A stretch of DNA of 64,000 nucleotides. Origin: Chaunax sp. Z400 (lineage: Eukaryota > Chordata > Actinopteri > Lophiiformes > Chaunacidae). The stretch is taken from positions 15,913,518 through 15,977,517 of the forward strand of contig CM075197.1 of assembly GCA_037577475.1 (NCBI GenBank). Direction: 5' to 3'. The notes under the pieces were generated by a model. That model ran no database searches. It saw only the letters and a program-made list of their open reading frames with translations, and was not told the DNA's origin. The position numbers were made by a program, and so were the translations under genes. How positions within the stretch are numbered: position 1 is the stretch's first letter; each line of letters opens with the position of its first letter. Of the stretch, positions 24,835 to 35,500 are shown piece after piece.

Positions 24835-26373
24835 AGGATATGAGGTCCAGTTTGAGGACACGAATGATTGACTGAAGGGTAGCAGCAGCCTCCGCTGAAT
24901 CACCACACACAATTCTTTGTGCACAACACTGTTTTTGCTTTGTGCTAAACCCTCTGGCAGGTCGAAGCAAATGGTATTAATGCAACATAAAAATGTATTT
25001 AACACCACCGAAGAGGTTCAACTGTGGTATTTATTTCAGCATCTTCTGTACATAACTGAAAACGACATAGACACGTATAACCAGAGCACTCACTGACTGT
25101 ACACAAATATCTACACACTGTGGGTCAGTCACACTACAGTTCATAGCAGTAAAATGACCTTGCTTCACAGTTTGAAAGTATACACCACCAACACTGATAT
25201 TGCTGTATTACACACTTTGGGCTGGTTTGAAAGGGAATGGTTTTAGCTTGGTTCTAAAAGCCTCTGTGCTTGTGACACAGTTAAAAGAAATAGTTGCACA
25301 ATGAAAGGAAAATAAAAAATAAGGCATTCTAACATTTCACAGCACACTTACATGACTTATATATTATCTACTTTTGTTAGATATTTTACATTTCTATTAT
25401 TTCTGTGTATTATCTTGAAACTTAAACGCTTGGTAAATGTAGTGAGTTACCGGTCACGTTGTGCCCCCCCCCCCCCCCCCCCCTCTTCAAGCCTTCAGCT
25501 TGTGACGGAGGGGAAGATCTTAGTAAACAGAAAATGATATCCAAAGATCACACTATAGCTACAACACTGTGTTCCCAGAGAATGATTACGTATAAACAGT
25601 ATTCAGCAGACAAAAATAACGGAATAGTGCAAGTATTGAAAAAAAAAACAAGGCATATGTGACAAGCAATGCATATAAGTGATTAGTGCATTTTCAATAT
25701 GCCTCTTGTCCAAAGAAAAGCAGTACAATGAAATATAATACAACAGTAAAAGAATATTTGGACATCAAATAAGCAAAACGTAATTCCTCACCAATGATTA
25801 GAGGCTCCAGTTTGGATCAGTTCCATGTAGTGATCGTTTAGCGTCACTTAGCAAAACACCAGTAATAATATTTGGCTCGTAGTATTGTTAAAGTCACCCA
25901 ACATAAAAATTGCTAAAGGAAAAGATTGGGAAAGTGCCATTTAGATTTAAACTGATCTGTACACTGTTTTTTTGTATTTGAATTCACCTGTTAATTCATT
26001 CTACTTTCATCTCATATTCACAACTAACGAGTGCAGTGATACCACAGAATCAACAAACTATTATTTAACAAAATAAAGATACAGCTTAGTATAAATTGTC
26101 AGTCTATTACAGTACATACTCTGGATCTCACCTCCTCTAGCTGTGAAGCAGTAGTACTGTTAGGAAATGTCTGTTTGATAACTTGTATTAAGTTCTGATT
26201 AAGTTATTCAGAATTTGAGCGACTCACAATTTCCCTGCTGCCAAATTTTCAACTCGCCAACTGATTTGACTGTTTAACATAGGATGTAGTGCTAGGTTTA
26301 GAATGGTGCAAGGTAAACAGCTCTGTGTCAGCAAAGCATCCTCAACAACTTGAGGTTAGGTGTTGTAATGGAA
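24835..26373. other. convergent 3' UTRs of the PH adaptor (+) and C17orf75 (-)
   Basis: The two stop codons face each other 1.54 kb apart. A plus-strand AATAAA lies at 25311-25316. A C20 homopolymer (25464-25483) is the only repeat. There are no exons. A minus-strand polyadenylation signal for C17orf75 was not clear to me. Confidence 0.55.
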
Positions 26374-29300
26374 TCAGGCCTGGGCCTGGGATTGTTCCTT
26401 GAGGAACTCCTCCAGGACAGTGATGATGCTACAGGCTTCAGGTAGGTCGCTGTGCTCTGCTCTGGCATTCTGCAGTAACACATCCCCATTTCCGCAGCCC
26501 TGTAGGAACTGGCAGCAGCGAAAAAGGGCGTAATGACTCATCTCTGCGTGTCGCACAAAGCGCTTCAGGCTGTTCATGTCCTGGATGGCCTGTGGAGTGA
26601 GAGTGGTGTTTGAGAGAGAAGGAAAAACAAGTTAAAAAGAGAAAGAGATCAGGGCGAAGGAAAGAAAGAGCAGGATTAAAATATTATGTTGTGTGTCTGC
26701 CGAGAGGAACTGTGAGTTGTCTAGGGTTTCTCATTTATATTATCATTGAATTATCACATTAGCATATTTTATATATACAAATTTTCACGAGGACTCTTTC
26801 ATTTTTCTATGGACAAAAACTTAGGCCAACAGTATAGTTTTAAAGACGCTGCAGTCATGTTGAAGTTATACACATTAGATAAAAGTATGCATTCCAACTT
26901 TAAAAGTGTAAACCTGAGGTCATAGAAATCTTGAGACCTGCAAACAGGATCCAGATCCCCAAAAAAAGCTCGCAAGTCCTTGATTAAGTCTGTCTGTGTT
27001 TTCTTACCTTCAGTTTGAAGTTCTCCAGAATCTGTCTGAGCAGGAAAGGATTACAACGCTCTGCGGCGTTGAGAAACGCCTGAATCCAGTCATCACAGAA
27101 ACGATTACTGACTGGAGGAGAAAACATCTTTATTAGACTTAAAGACAGCCCAGAGATGCAAAATCATTTATATAATTCATGGAGACTAACCAGTGTTAAC
27201 AAGAGTGGGTGGGCTGGTGGAGCAGTCTATGATCAGGTCACACTGTGTGTCCTCGGAGATAGCTTTACAAAGAGAAGATGTTGTCGTCTCTTGTTGGGAC
27301 AGGCCCTGCAAGCTGGCTGCTTTGATGAACCTGGTACAGAATAAAACACATTTTTAACAGCAGACAAGCAGATGAATATCATTTACTACATGGAAATAAA
27401 CAAACGGCAGGATTTAAGGAGGTGTAAGTGTCGTTACCTGGACACGTCAGCCTTTGTCCTTTCATCTGAATTATGGACCTCCACATGTGTGTGACTTAGA
27501 GCCTGCAGAGAGAAGATTTATGGGGTGAAATATATTGTTCTGGAGTAAATGTATGTCTTATGCACCTGCAGGAAGAAAAAACAAAAAAACAATTGGATTT
27601 TACAGCATTTTAATGCGCAGGATAAATAAGCATTTCAAGGAACAGTTCACCCCAAAAGACATTTACTTTTTCTTTAATACACTATATAATAACAATAATA
27701 ATAATAATAATAACAACAACAATAATAATAACTTTACTTATACTATAGCCCCTTTAGAAACAAACATTTGCAAAGTGCTTTGACAGACAAAGCGAAGACA
27801 AGACACTCAGAAATTGATGTGACAACTACGTGCAAAGCCATAAGGCCAAGCAAATGCAAGACAGAGATGACAGATTTATAAACAAGTGGACAAAAATACA
27901 CAGCAAATGATAAAACCAAGGAGAGAGAGACACGGGAAAGTCAAAATAACAGTCAAAAAGAGAATGAAGATGGTAAAGCACTAAAAGCAATTAAAAGATG
28001 AGGTCGTTTCACAAAACAAAAGCAATAAAGCAAAATAATAAATATAATAACGGCTTTTTGGTAGTTTCACAAATAAATTTTAAACTCTTTTGAACAGGAT
28101 CTCTAAAGGAGCTCCAAAGAAAAGGTCTGTGGTTATGATGGCAGGTTACTGAGATGCAATACTATGAAAAGCATCTGCACACTCCAATCTATGCAATAAT
28201 CATTTATTGACTTTCGCCTACACCAATGACAGTTGGAGGAGGCTATGTGATCGCCCATGTTTGTTATGATCTTGGGCCAAGGAAGGGTTGATTTAAGTTT
28301 TGAGGCAGTTCCGGTCATGGATGCAGATTCTGGATCACATTTAGTCAATCTCGTGAAAAAACAAATAAAAAATAGGCAAATCGAAATGAAAAATACCCAA
28401 GCATTGACGATTCATGATGTTCCACCACTATGTGCAACTGGATCCAGATCATAATCCTTATCTGAGAGATTAAAATATATATTTGGAGGGGGCAATATGT
28501 ATTGGGGCACGGTACAGTAACACAGAAGGGTAGAGACGTGACACTGCCACCATTATGTAGCTTAGATGAAGCAGATTCAGTCTTTCAAATGGATTTCATG
28601 TATCTGTGAAAGGTAAGAACTCATATCTAGGTGAAAAATAGACCTGGATCGGCCATTGTGACAATCCTATTTCTCTTGATAACTCAGAAATGATAAAGAT
28701 AAACACATGATTCCATATGCTAGGAGTCGGTACTGCACAGAGTATGGAAATGCTTTTCCTCTCATTATTTAATATATCTCCAGTATGTCAGACAAGCCGT
28801 TATTAGTGAGCAGTCATTTTAAATGGGCATACTGTAGAGATCCAAAAAACGACTCACAGCATGAAGCAAGAAGCTGATGTTGCTCTGGACCAGCTGCACC
28901 ACCCGATGAATATGCATCACAGATTCCTCATACCAGTGGCTCAGATAGGGACGCACCTCTGTCTCAAGGTTCTGCAGCTGACACACATGCACAACAGAGA
29001 CAAATCAACATTGAAATAATAATAATGTAATGACAATACATGTAAGTTCATTACCGTGTTATTACATCATTCTCATACCTCTGAGGTTTGCAGGCTGTTC
29101 TGCAGGCCTTGGACGTATTTATCAAGCTCTAATCTAAATGTGTACAGGGGTCAAGGTATTGAAACCATTGTCTGATTCAACAGTGTGGAAAACAATACAA
29201 CAACACAGGACAGAACATTTTATAAGAAGAAGGATAATGCATACATTTCATGCTAGAGAACCTTGGATGATGTAGCAATTGATTTCACGAGAACACTATG

Positions 29301-31078
29301 CAACAGACAACTGTGGTCAAAGGATATAGGTTCAGTCCTTTTTCAGAGCCGCCCATAAAGCAGATGACATATCCATTTCCATCAGCATCAGGTTGCTCGG
29401 GAGACCTTTCCTGCTCCAGTAGACAGCAGTAGCAGCCGACTGCCTGCTCTGGGATACTGTGAAGAGTTCAAAAGAAATACATTTATCCGTACCAATTTAT
29501 TTATTTGTCACCTCTGAACCTTTATTTCCTGCTAAATTAATTCCATTGCTATGATAAAGTCAAACAGGCTGCATCCACCATAGTACAATTTATAATGTAG
29601 CGATGAAGCGCGTGCTGCGTCAGTCCAAGAAAGTTAAAGCCAACCACGATGATCTGGGGTCGTTTTGTCGCGACGCCTTGCTTTTCCCTCTTGGTTAGTG
29701 TGCAGCATTACTGATGCCAAACGTTGTGTGGGAATATGTAAATGTTACCTGAGTTCCACGGTGGCGATGTTGCCCATGCCTCCCAGCAGGGCTCCTTTGC
29801 TTAGCCTCCTCGAAATGTAGGTCCGCAGCTCAGGTTCCGCCTCCGATGGCAGGCTGCTGTCAACTAGTGTCAGGCTGTGTGGGAAGGGCACAAAATCATG
29901 AAATGAATCATGGACGAAAACAAGCCCTAATTGAGCCAATGAGGAATCTGGAAGCCACTCATGTCAATGGAGAACAGATGGAGAAAGCTGATGACCTTTA
30001 GCCACAACCAACACAACACGCAACTGAGTCACATAGCTGCAACTGTGCCGCCCCGCTGGGTGTAAGAAAACACACCGACAGAATATGTGTTGCCGTTTTG
30101 CTTTAACAATATACACACACATATATATAAATATATATAAAGAGGCACTCAAAAGTACTCTTTTTTGTCAACGCTACTTGACACACTGGGAGAGACCTAC
30201 AAGCCATGTAACTCAGCAGCACAGCAATAACCAATTAGAACTAAATTACAAATGAACACAGCAGTGATTCCATGTTGATTGGATTTCCAGTGACAGCCCA
30301 TGAACACACCAATGCACAACAGTGAAAGCCAACGAGAAACACCCATGGAAAGCAAGGAGAAGGTAGGGTGACGGCTCCTTTGTTACCTAAAGTCATCCTG
30401 ACTGGTTGTGGAGTCTGCCCGTCTCTGGTTCCATGCCACACTTTCCCCAGAAGCCTCAGATCTAAGACAAGTGACAGTTGGCTCATCACCTGGTTAGCTC
30501 TCAATATATATCTCAATCTGGTTTTACCTGCACGAGTGCCACTGTCAGCACGCTGCTTCGCGATAAGAATCATAGACTGTATGGTAAATAACAAAAGTGA
30601 TACAGGAGGGAACACTCATTGCACACCAGGGACCTGGTTGCATTCAGGGGGGAAAAAAAGAACTGTGCAATTGTGAGATGTCCTGTGGGATAAAAGGTAG
30701 AAACTGTGACCATTAACACATAATCCAACAGTAGGATAACATTATGAAATAATGATGACGTAATTATAACAATGTTCCTACAACATTACACTGTGGATTC
30801 AAGGCAAAATTCCATTATTCATTTTACAAATTATTAGCAGACTTTTCATCTTAAGGCACCGGGTTTACTCAAAAAAACTGAGTTTAGATAGATAGACTTT
30901 ATTATTATCCTTTCTTATTTATTACCGACCATTACCTTGTGCCCTGATACAGGTAGATGGTGTAGTAGCAGTTCAACTGTATTCTCTGGCTGTATCCAGC
31001 CATTTCTTCGCTGTCATAATCATCTCTCTCTTCCACGTCAATTGAATCTTGGAACGACGAGGTCTGGGAGGTAAACAT
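26374..31078 (-). CDS. c17orf75: C17orf75 / NJMU-R1 orthologue
   Basis: Ten exons, in transcript order, join in phase to 392 aa (human about 396): 31078-30936, 30461-30387, 29874-29749, 29456-29328, 29139-29079, 28977-28858, 27502-27438, 27330-27191, 27111-27008 and 26589-26374. Recognisable conserved stretches are LPSEAEPELRTYISRRLSKG, CFMGGSEKGLNLFRLELDKY, SNRFCDDW and ALFRC, plus the C-terminus ITVLEEFLKEQ. The human protein binds the WDR11/FAM91A1 complex and has been linked to Golgi vesicle tethering and spermatogenesis. I see no catalytic motif or membrane segment. The intron 29327-29140 is AT-AC (U12 type). With a forced GT-AG model the conserved LNLFRLELDKY is broken, so the AT-AC model decides the exon borders. 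Confidence 0.95.
27503..28857. repeat. C17orf75 intron with AAT microsatellite and repeat debris
   Basis: This 1.35-kb intron contains an imperfect AAT/AAC run (about 27687-27731). It is followed by a degenerate fish repeat module (ctttacttatactatagcccc.. gcaaagtgctttgacag). The Asn-rich ORF across the microsatellite is not a gene. Nothing else was seen. Confidence 0.6.
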
Positions 31079-31257
31079 TGTCCTTCTGCTGCACGGAGCT
31101 AGCTAGCAGCCGCCTAAATGACAGATAAAATGGCCTATTTGTATTATCTATTTAACGTTATGATATATCGTGATATCCTGCTGATATTATAATTGCAAAA
31201 GCCGCATCTAGTGACAGTAATGTCAACTATATCCCTGCTCTCGCTTGAATGCTTCTT

Positions 31258-31267
31258 GCGCATGCGC
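31258..31267. promoter_or_regulatory. NRF1-type palindrome GCGCATGCGC
   Basis: This perfect palindromic NRF1 consensus lies 180 bp upstream of the C17orf75 start codon, in the local CpG-containing stretch. Such sites are typical of TATA-less housekeeping promoters. Binding is inferred. Confidence 0.6.
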
Positions 31268-31495
31268 AGGATCGGTCTGTGCTCCTTCTCAAAAATGTCC
31301 GACTAAGAGCTAAACACTCATGTCGGTTCCTGTGATATAAAGTTGTTGTTGTTGTAAAGTTGTCATTTTAGACATTGATATGGTTTGATCAAAGATTTCC
31401 GTATTTCTTATTTATTAGAAAATTAATACCGGACAGCCTCTGATCAGTGTTTTTATCACATAAGTATAATTAAACTATTTATAGAGAAAGTGCTA

Positions 31496-32189
31496 TGGAA
31501 TCCGATTTGTGTCAGAATTATCAAGGTAAACTTTTTACAACTCAAATAAAAAAATTTAAATTGAGAGAGAATAAAACTCCATCCCTCCATTTTCTGTTGC
31601 CACTTATCCTGTGCAGGGTTGCGGGTTGCTGGAGCCTATCCCAGCTGATCATCACAGGGCCGACACATACAGTAGAAAGACAAACAACCATTCACACTCA
31701 GATTCACAATTTAGAGTCACCAGTTCACCTACATTGCATGTTTTTGGACTGTGGGATCTGGAGGGAACCCACACAGACATGGGGAGAACATGCAAACTCC
31801 ACACAGAAAAGTCTCCAGGTGGATTTGAACCCAGAAAGCCATCCGGGTACTCCAAGTATACTGCATTTTGATATTATACACTTATACACTCAAACTGACC
31901 ACGTTGAGTATAGAAATATGCAATTTGGAACACAGCAATAAACTCAGGTAGCATAAATGAGAAAGCTTGCAGCGTAAACGCAAATCTGAGAGTGAGAGCA
32001 GAAGTCGAGGGAAACAGAGAGCTTTTCAAACCAAAGAACATCAAACAATAATTTGTTTGCGAGTTATACATTTTTACTTTTGAGATCATATTCTTTTGCT
32101 TTGATTAGTTTTATTCTCTCTCAATTTTCAAATTTGTATTTGATGTGTTGGATGTTTTGCTCGATAATTCTGACACAAATCGGATTCCA
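31496..32189. mobile_element. DNA transposon (MITE-like) with ~85-bp inverted termini and TA flanks
   Basis: The left end TGGAATCCGATTTGTGTCAG and its continuation to about 31580 are repeated in inverted form at 32105-32189. The outer ~27 bp are nearly perfect, and a second matched block reads 'ttgagagagaataaaac'. TA is found on both outsides (31494-31495, 32190-32191). There is no transposase ORF. The interior carries another repeat (31580-31850), so this is a nested insertion. I cannot name the family; the TA flank fits Tc1/mariner-type or a related group. Confidence 0.85.
31580..31850 (+). repeat. retroelement-tail-like repeat nested in the inverted-repeat element
   Basis: The text 'ccattttctgttgccacttatcctg', 'gctggagcctatcccagctg', 'acaaacaaccattcacactc' and 'ggggagaacatgcaaactcc' is a repeat module found very widely in fish genomes, in my memory the 3' part of RTE-like (Expander-type) LINEs. 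It is degenerate here and the ORFs across it are spurious. Confidence 0.7.
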
Positions 32190-32366
32190 TAAAGTTCTTT
32201 ATGAACTTGAATTGAAACAGATAAACCACCAGAGGCCGCCTGAGGCCGCAGAGTCTTATGGGGTGCTGGAGACCTGACGCCATATTAAGTTGCTCCATTT
32301 CCGCTCTGATTGCAAAAATTCGAATCCTACTATGGTGAAGGCATGGCCCGTCCTACTCTGCCTCTG

Positions 32367-32464
32367 ATTGGCTAGTATTTGTGGCTTGGTTTGATTGGTT
32401 ACGTTTAGCTTTTAGGAGTGATGATTGGTCAGGATTAGAGCAAGAATATCCAAAGTAAGCCAAT
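32367..32464. promoter_or_regulatory. znf207: cluster of four CCAAT boxes upstream of znf207
   Basis: ATTGG occurs at 32367-32371, 32394-32398 and 32424-32428, each in the NF-Y-preferred TGATTGG context, and CCAATCAG occurs at 32460. Spacings are 27, 30 and about 36 bp, and the last box is ~115 bp before the ATG. Regular multiple CCAAT boxes are typical of NF-Y-driven cell-cycle promoters, which would suit a mitotic protein such as BuGZ. Binding is inferred. Confidence 0.65.
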
Positions 32465-32579
32465 CAGAAGCTCAGTAGGGCGGATCATGGCGTCGCAATA
32501 GTAAGATTCGGAAATTCAAGCTGTGGTTGGTATGTCAACTATCTGCGTTAGCAGGCTGTGAACTGGCAGGACAGAAATT

Positions 32580-35500
32580 ATGGGAAGGAAGAAGAAAAAG
32601 CAGCTGAAGCCTTGGTGCTGGTATCCTTTTCCACATCTTATCTATAATGTTACAATAGTGTCTCCATGTTATCATATACGACTGTGGCAGACTCCGTTAT
32701 CCTCGGCATACTAAGCTAATGTCCACTGTAAATTAACCAGAGCTTCTGGCTAGTTTGTGTCGTTTGAAAATAACAACCTATGTTTTTGATCCTCGTTCAC
32801 TTTTAATGATTATCTTTTAACAGAAACAAAGAGACAGAAATGAAACCGAACCAAAAAAAAAAAAATGTAAAGAAAGTTTCCTAAACCGTAATCTCAGGTA
32901 CTGTAACAGAGATTTTGACGATGAAAAGATTCTCATTCAGCACCAGAAGGCGAAACACTTCAAGTGCCACATCTGTCACAAAAAGCTGTACACTGGCCCT
33001 GGGCTCGCAATCCACTGTATGCAGGTGAGAAAACAACAACAACACAAACCATCTTAATAAAATCAGACGAAATCCCTCATTCAATGCACTGCAGTTACCA
33101 CGTCACTTAAATTATAGGTACATAAAGAGACCATTGATGGAGTTCCTAACGCAATACCTGGGAGAACAGATATTGAACTGGAAATATATGGCATGGAGGG
33201 TATTCCTGAAAAAGACATGGAAGAGAGAAGAAGAGTGCTGGAACAAAAGAACCAAGGTATTAAGACCAAAATACCTTTTGTACTGGCTTGTTATGATTCT
33301 AGATACTTATGCGTGTCCCTCATTTCAGACACTCAAAAGAAAAAGCAAAACCCGGAAGACTCCGATGAGGATGATGAGGATGATGAGCCTGGGCCCTCCT
33401 TCCACCAACATGCTACAGGCCAACCCCAGGGTGGCTCCTTCCCCCCTATAACCCAGTCTAGCATGCCTCCTGTGTCTGGTGCTCTAGGGGTACCTCCTGG
33501 CAGCTACCCAGGTGGGAAACTGACTCAGCTTGTAGTGCAGTAAACCACTCAATAACACTATTTGGTGTCACGCTGTTTACAAAGCGGGATTAAAGCGGGT
33601 ATCTTATTAATATTCCTGGTCATACCACACAGCTGTTTTGGCAGCAACCTCTGCTTTTGTCAGGTTTTTGACCTCAAACATTAATACGGAAATCAAAGTT
33701 AAGTATTTTCCCCAGTATAATTTATTCACACTCACTCATTGTATTTTTCCTGAAATAATACAAATGTGCCATTGAAACAGTAAATTAAAAAAAATAAAAA
33801 TAATGTATCGTTTAAGTTGTGTTCAAATCGATTAATTGCTGTTAAAAGAGGCATAATATAAATTCCATGAACTGTTATTATTAATGTGATAACACACACG
33901 AGTTTGTAAAAATGGATCACTTTGGTTTTAGGAATTCCCCCAATGATGCCCAATGTGCCACCCATGATCCCAGGAATGCCACCTGTACTGCCAGGAATGC
34001 CTCCAGGGTAAACATTTATTATTTTACCAATCCCATCCTTGTTATTCATATCTACTTTTTTTTTTTTTTTAAACACAGATATTTTCCCCTCATGTGTTTA
34101 GGATGATACCAATGGGTGGGATGATGCCTCCAGGTCCGGGCATGCCTCCAATGATGCCAGGTGTACCACCAGGTAATGCCCTGCCAGGCTATGCCTTTGG
34201 AAATCACTCACTTATTGCAACCTCGATGTGCATATTTAAGTCACAATTGCATTTTTTTTTAAATGAAATGTTGTAAATTTATCGTCACACTGCACACAGC
34301 CCTTACTTCATCCCTTATATAATGATTTTGTCTGTGGGCGTCAGGCATGCCTCCTGTGGGCCACCGTCCAGCCATCTCAAACATGGCTCAGGTCTTGCCT
34401 GCCTCAAATGTGTTGACTAGACCTGTTGTACCTGCTGCCACTGCCCCCTCACCCAAGCTCGATGTCACAAAACCTCTGTTCCCCATTGCTGGACAGGTAA
34501 AATCTTTACACTTTTTTTTCTTCTTTTTAAAAAAAATCTCACTCAGAACACAAATGGGACAGATTCTCCTGTTGAATAAGGGATGTTTGAGTAATTCTGT
34601 GTGTCACACGGACTGATATCAAGGAGACTTTACCCAGCAATTATTTTAACGGAGGAACTATATTCTTTACATTTCCTATTCTTTACTCTTTTCCTGTGCT
34701 GCAGATGGGCAGTCGAGTCGCAAGTGCAGACTCTCAGTCCGCATCCCCTAAAGCTCTGTTTCCTGTCACATCAGAAGTACACAGCTGTCTGTCTGCTCTA
34801 TTCTGACAACCTGCTGCTTTATAGTTGCTATACAGATAATTGCATATAGCTTGCCTGTGGTGTACCTGGGCAGAGTGTTTCTTTTTTTTATTTGTCAATG
34901 CTGCTTTAGCAAGCAAGAGAGTGGGTAAAAACATTTTTTTTATTTAATTTAATTTCTAGCAACATGCTTTTGTGTGATTTTTTTTTTTTTTTTTTTTTTT
35001 TGCTACAATTCCGCACTTAAGAATAATAAACGTGATACTAAAATGGAGAGTTCTGCAGATTTGTTAAGTGGCCCTCTTGTTTCTGAAATGCTGTAGGACA
35101 ATATAGCAGAGCATGCTCTTTTTTTAGGTTTGTTTTCTTGCAGGCTGAAATTGGTTTTGCACTATTCATACTTTAAAGGGTGACTCTCTTACATGTGTAA
35201 CAACAGTGGCATTAACATGTTATAGATGTATCAAAGCCCCAGTTTATACACATGGCATTAACAATTCATTGTGCTGTGGAAACACAAATTGGCACAGCGC
35301 ATTGTATGTCCCGCTCAGTTTGAGGGTTTTTAATATGATTTATACTCTAAAATCTCTCCAAACACAATCTCATACAGGAGGGAAGAGAAAGATGTTGATA
35401 AATAAAGATATTGATAAGAATGTGGACATGTTCATCTTGGTCGCACTAAATAATTTTCATGCATACAAGCAGCAGTTTAACCTTTCACACCATAAGAAGG

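Larger units (their letters stand above)
31079..32579. other. head-to-head intergenic region C17orf75 / znf207
   Basis: The start codons are 1.5 kb apart and diverge. The C17orf75 side has an NRF1-type motif and the znf207 side a CCAAT-box cluster. A 694-bp inverted-repeat element sits between them (listed separately). Confidence 0.7.

Noticed and set aside
27535..27783. Asn-rich 82-aa ORF.
   Set aside because: It is a translation of an AAT/AAC microsatellite inside a C17orf75 intron.
29079..29460. GT-AG alternatives for the C17orf75 intron, including a readthrough ending CCIVFS.
   Set aside because: One choice gives an immediate stop and the others insert about 11 unconserved residues; the AT-AC model restores the conserved peptide exactly.
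31495..31941. 148-aa ORF between C17orf75 and znf207.
   Set aside because: It runs through the inverted-repeat element and the LINE-tail-like repeat; no protein family is recognisable.
32480..32580. A short upstream ORF (ATG GCG TCG CAA TAG) before the znf207 start codon.
   Set aside because: It is visible, but without a mapped transcription start it cannot be said to be in the mRNA, so it is not listed as a feature.
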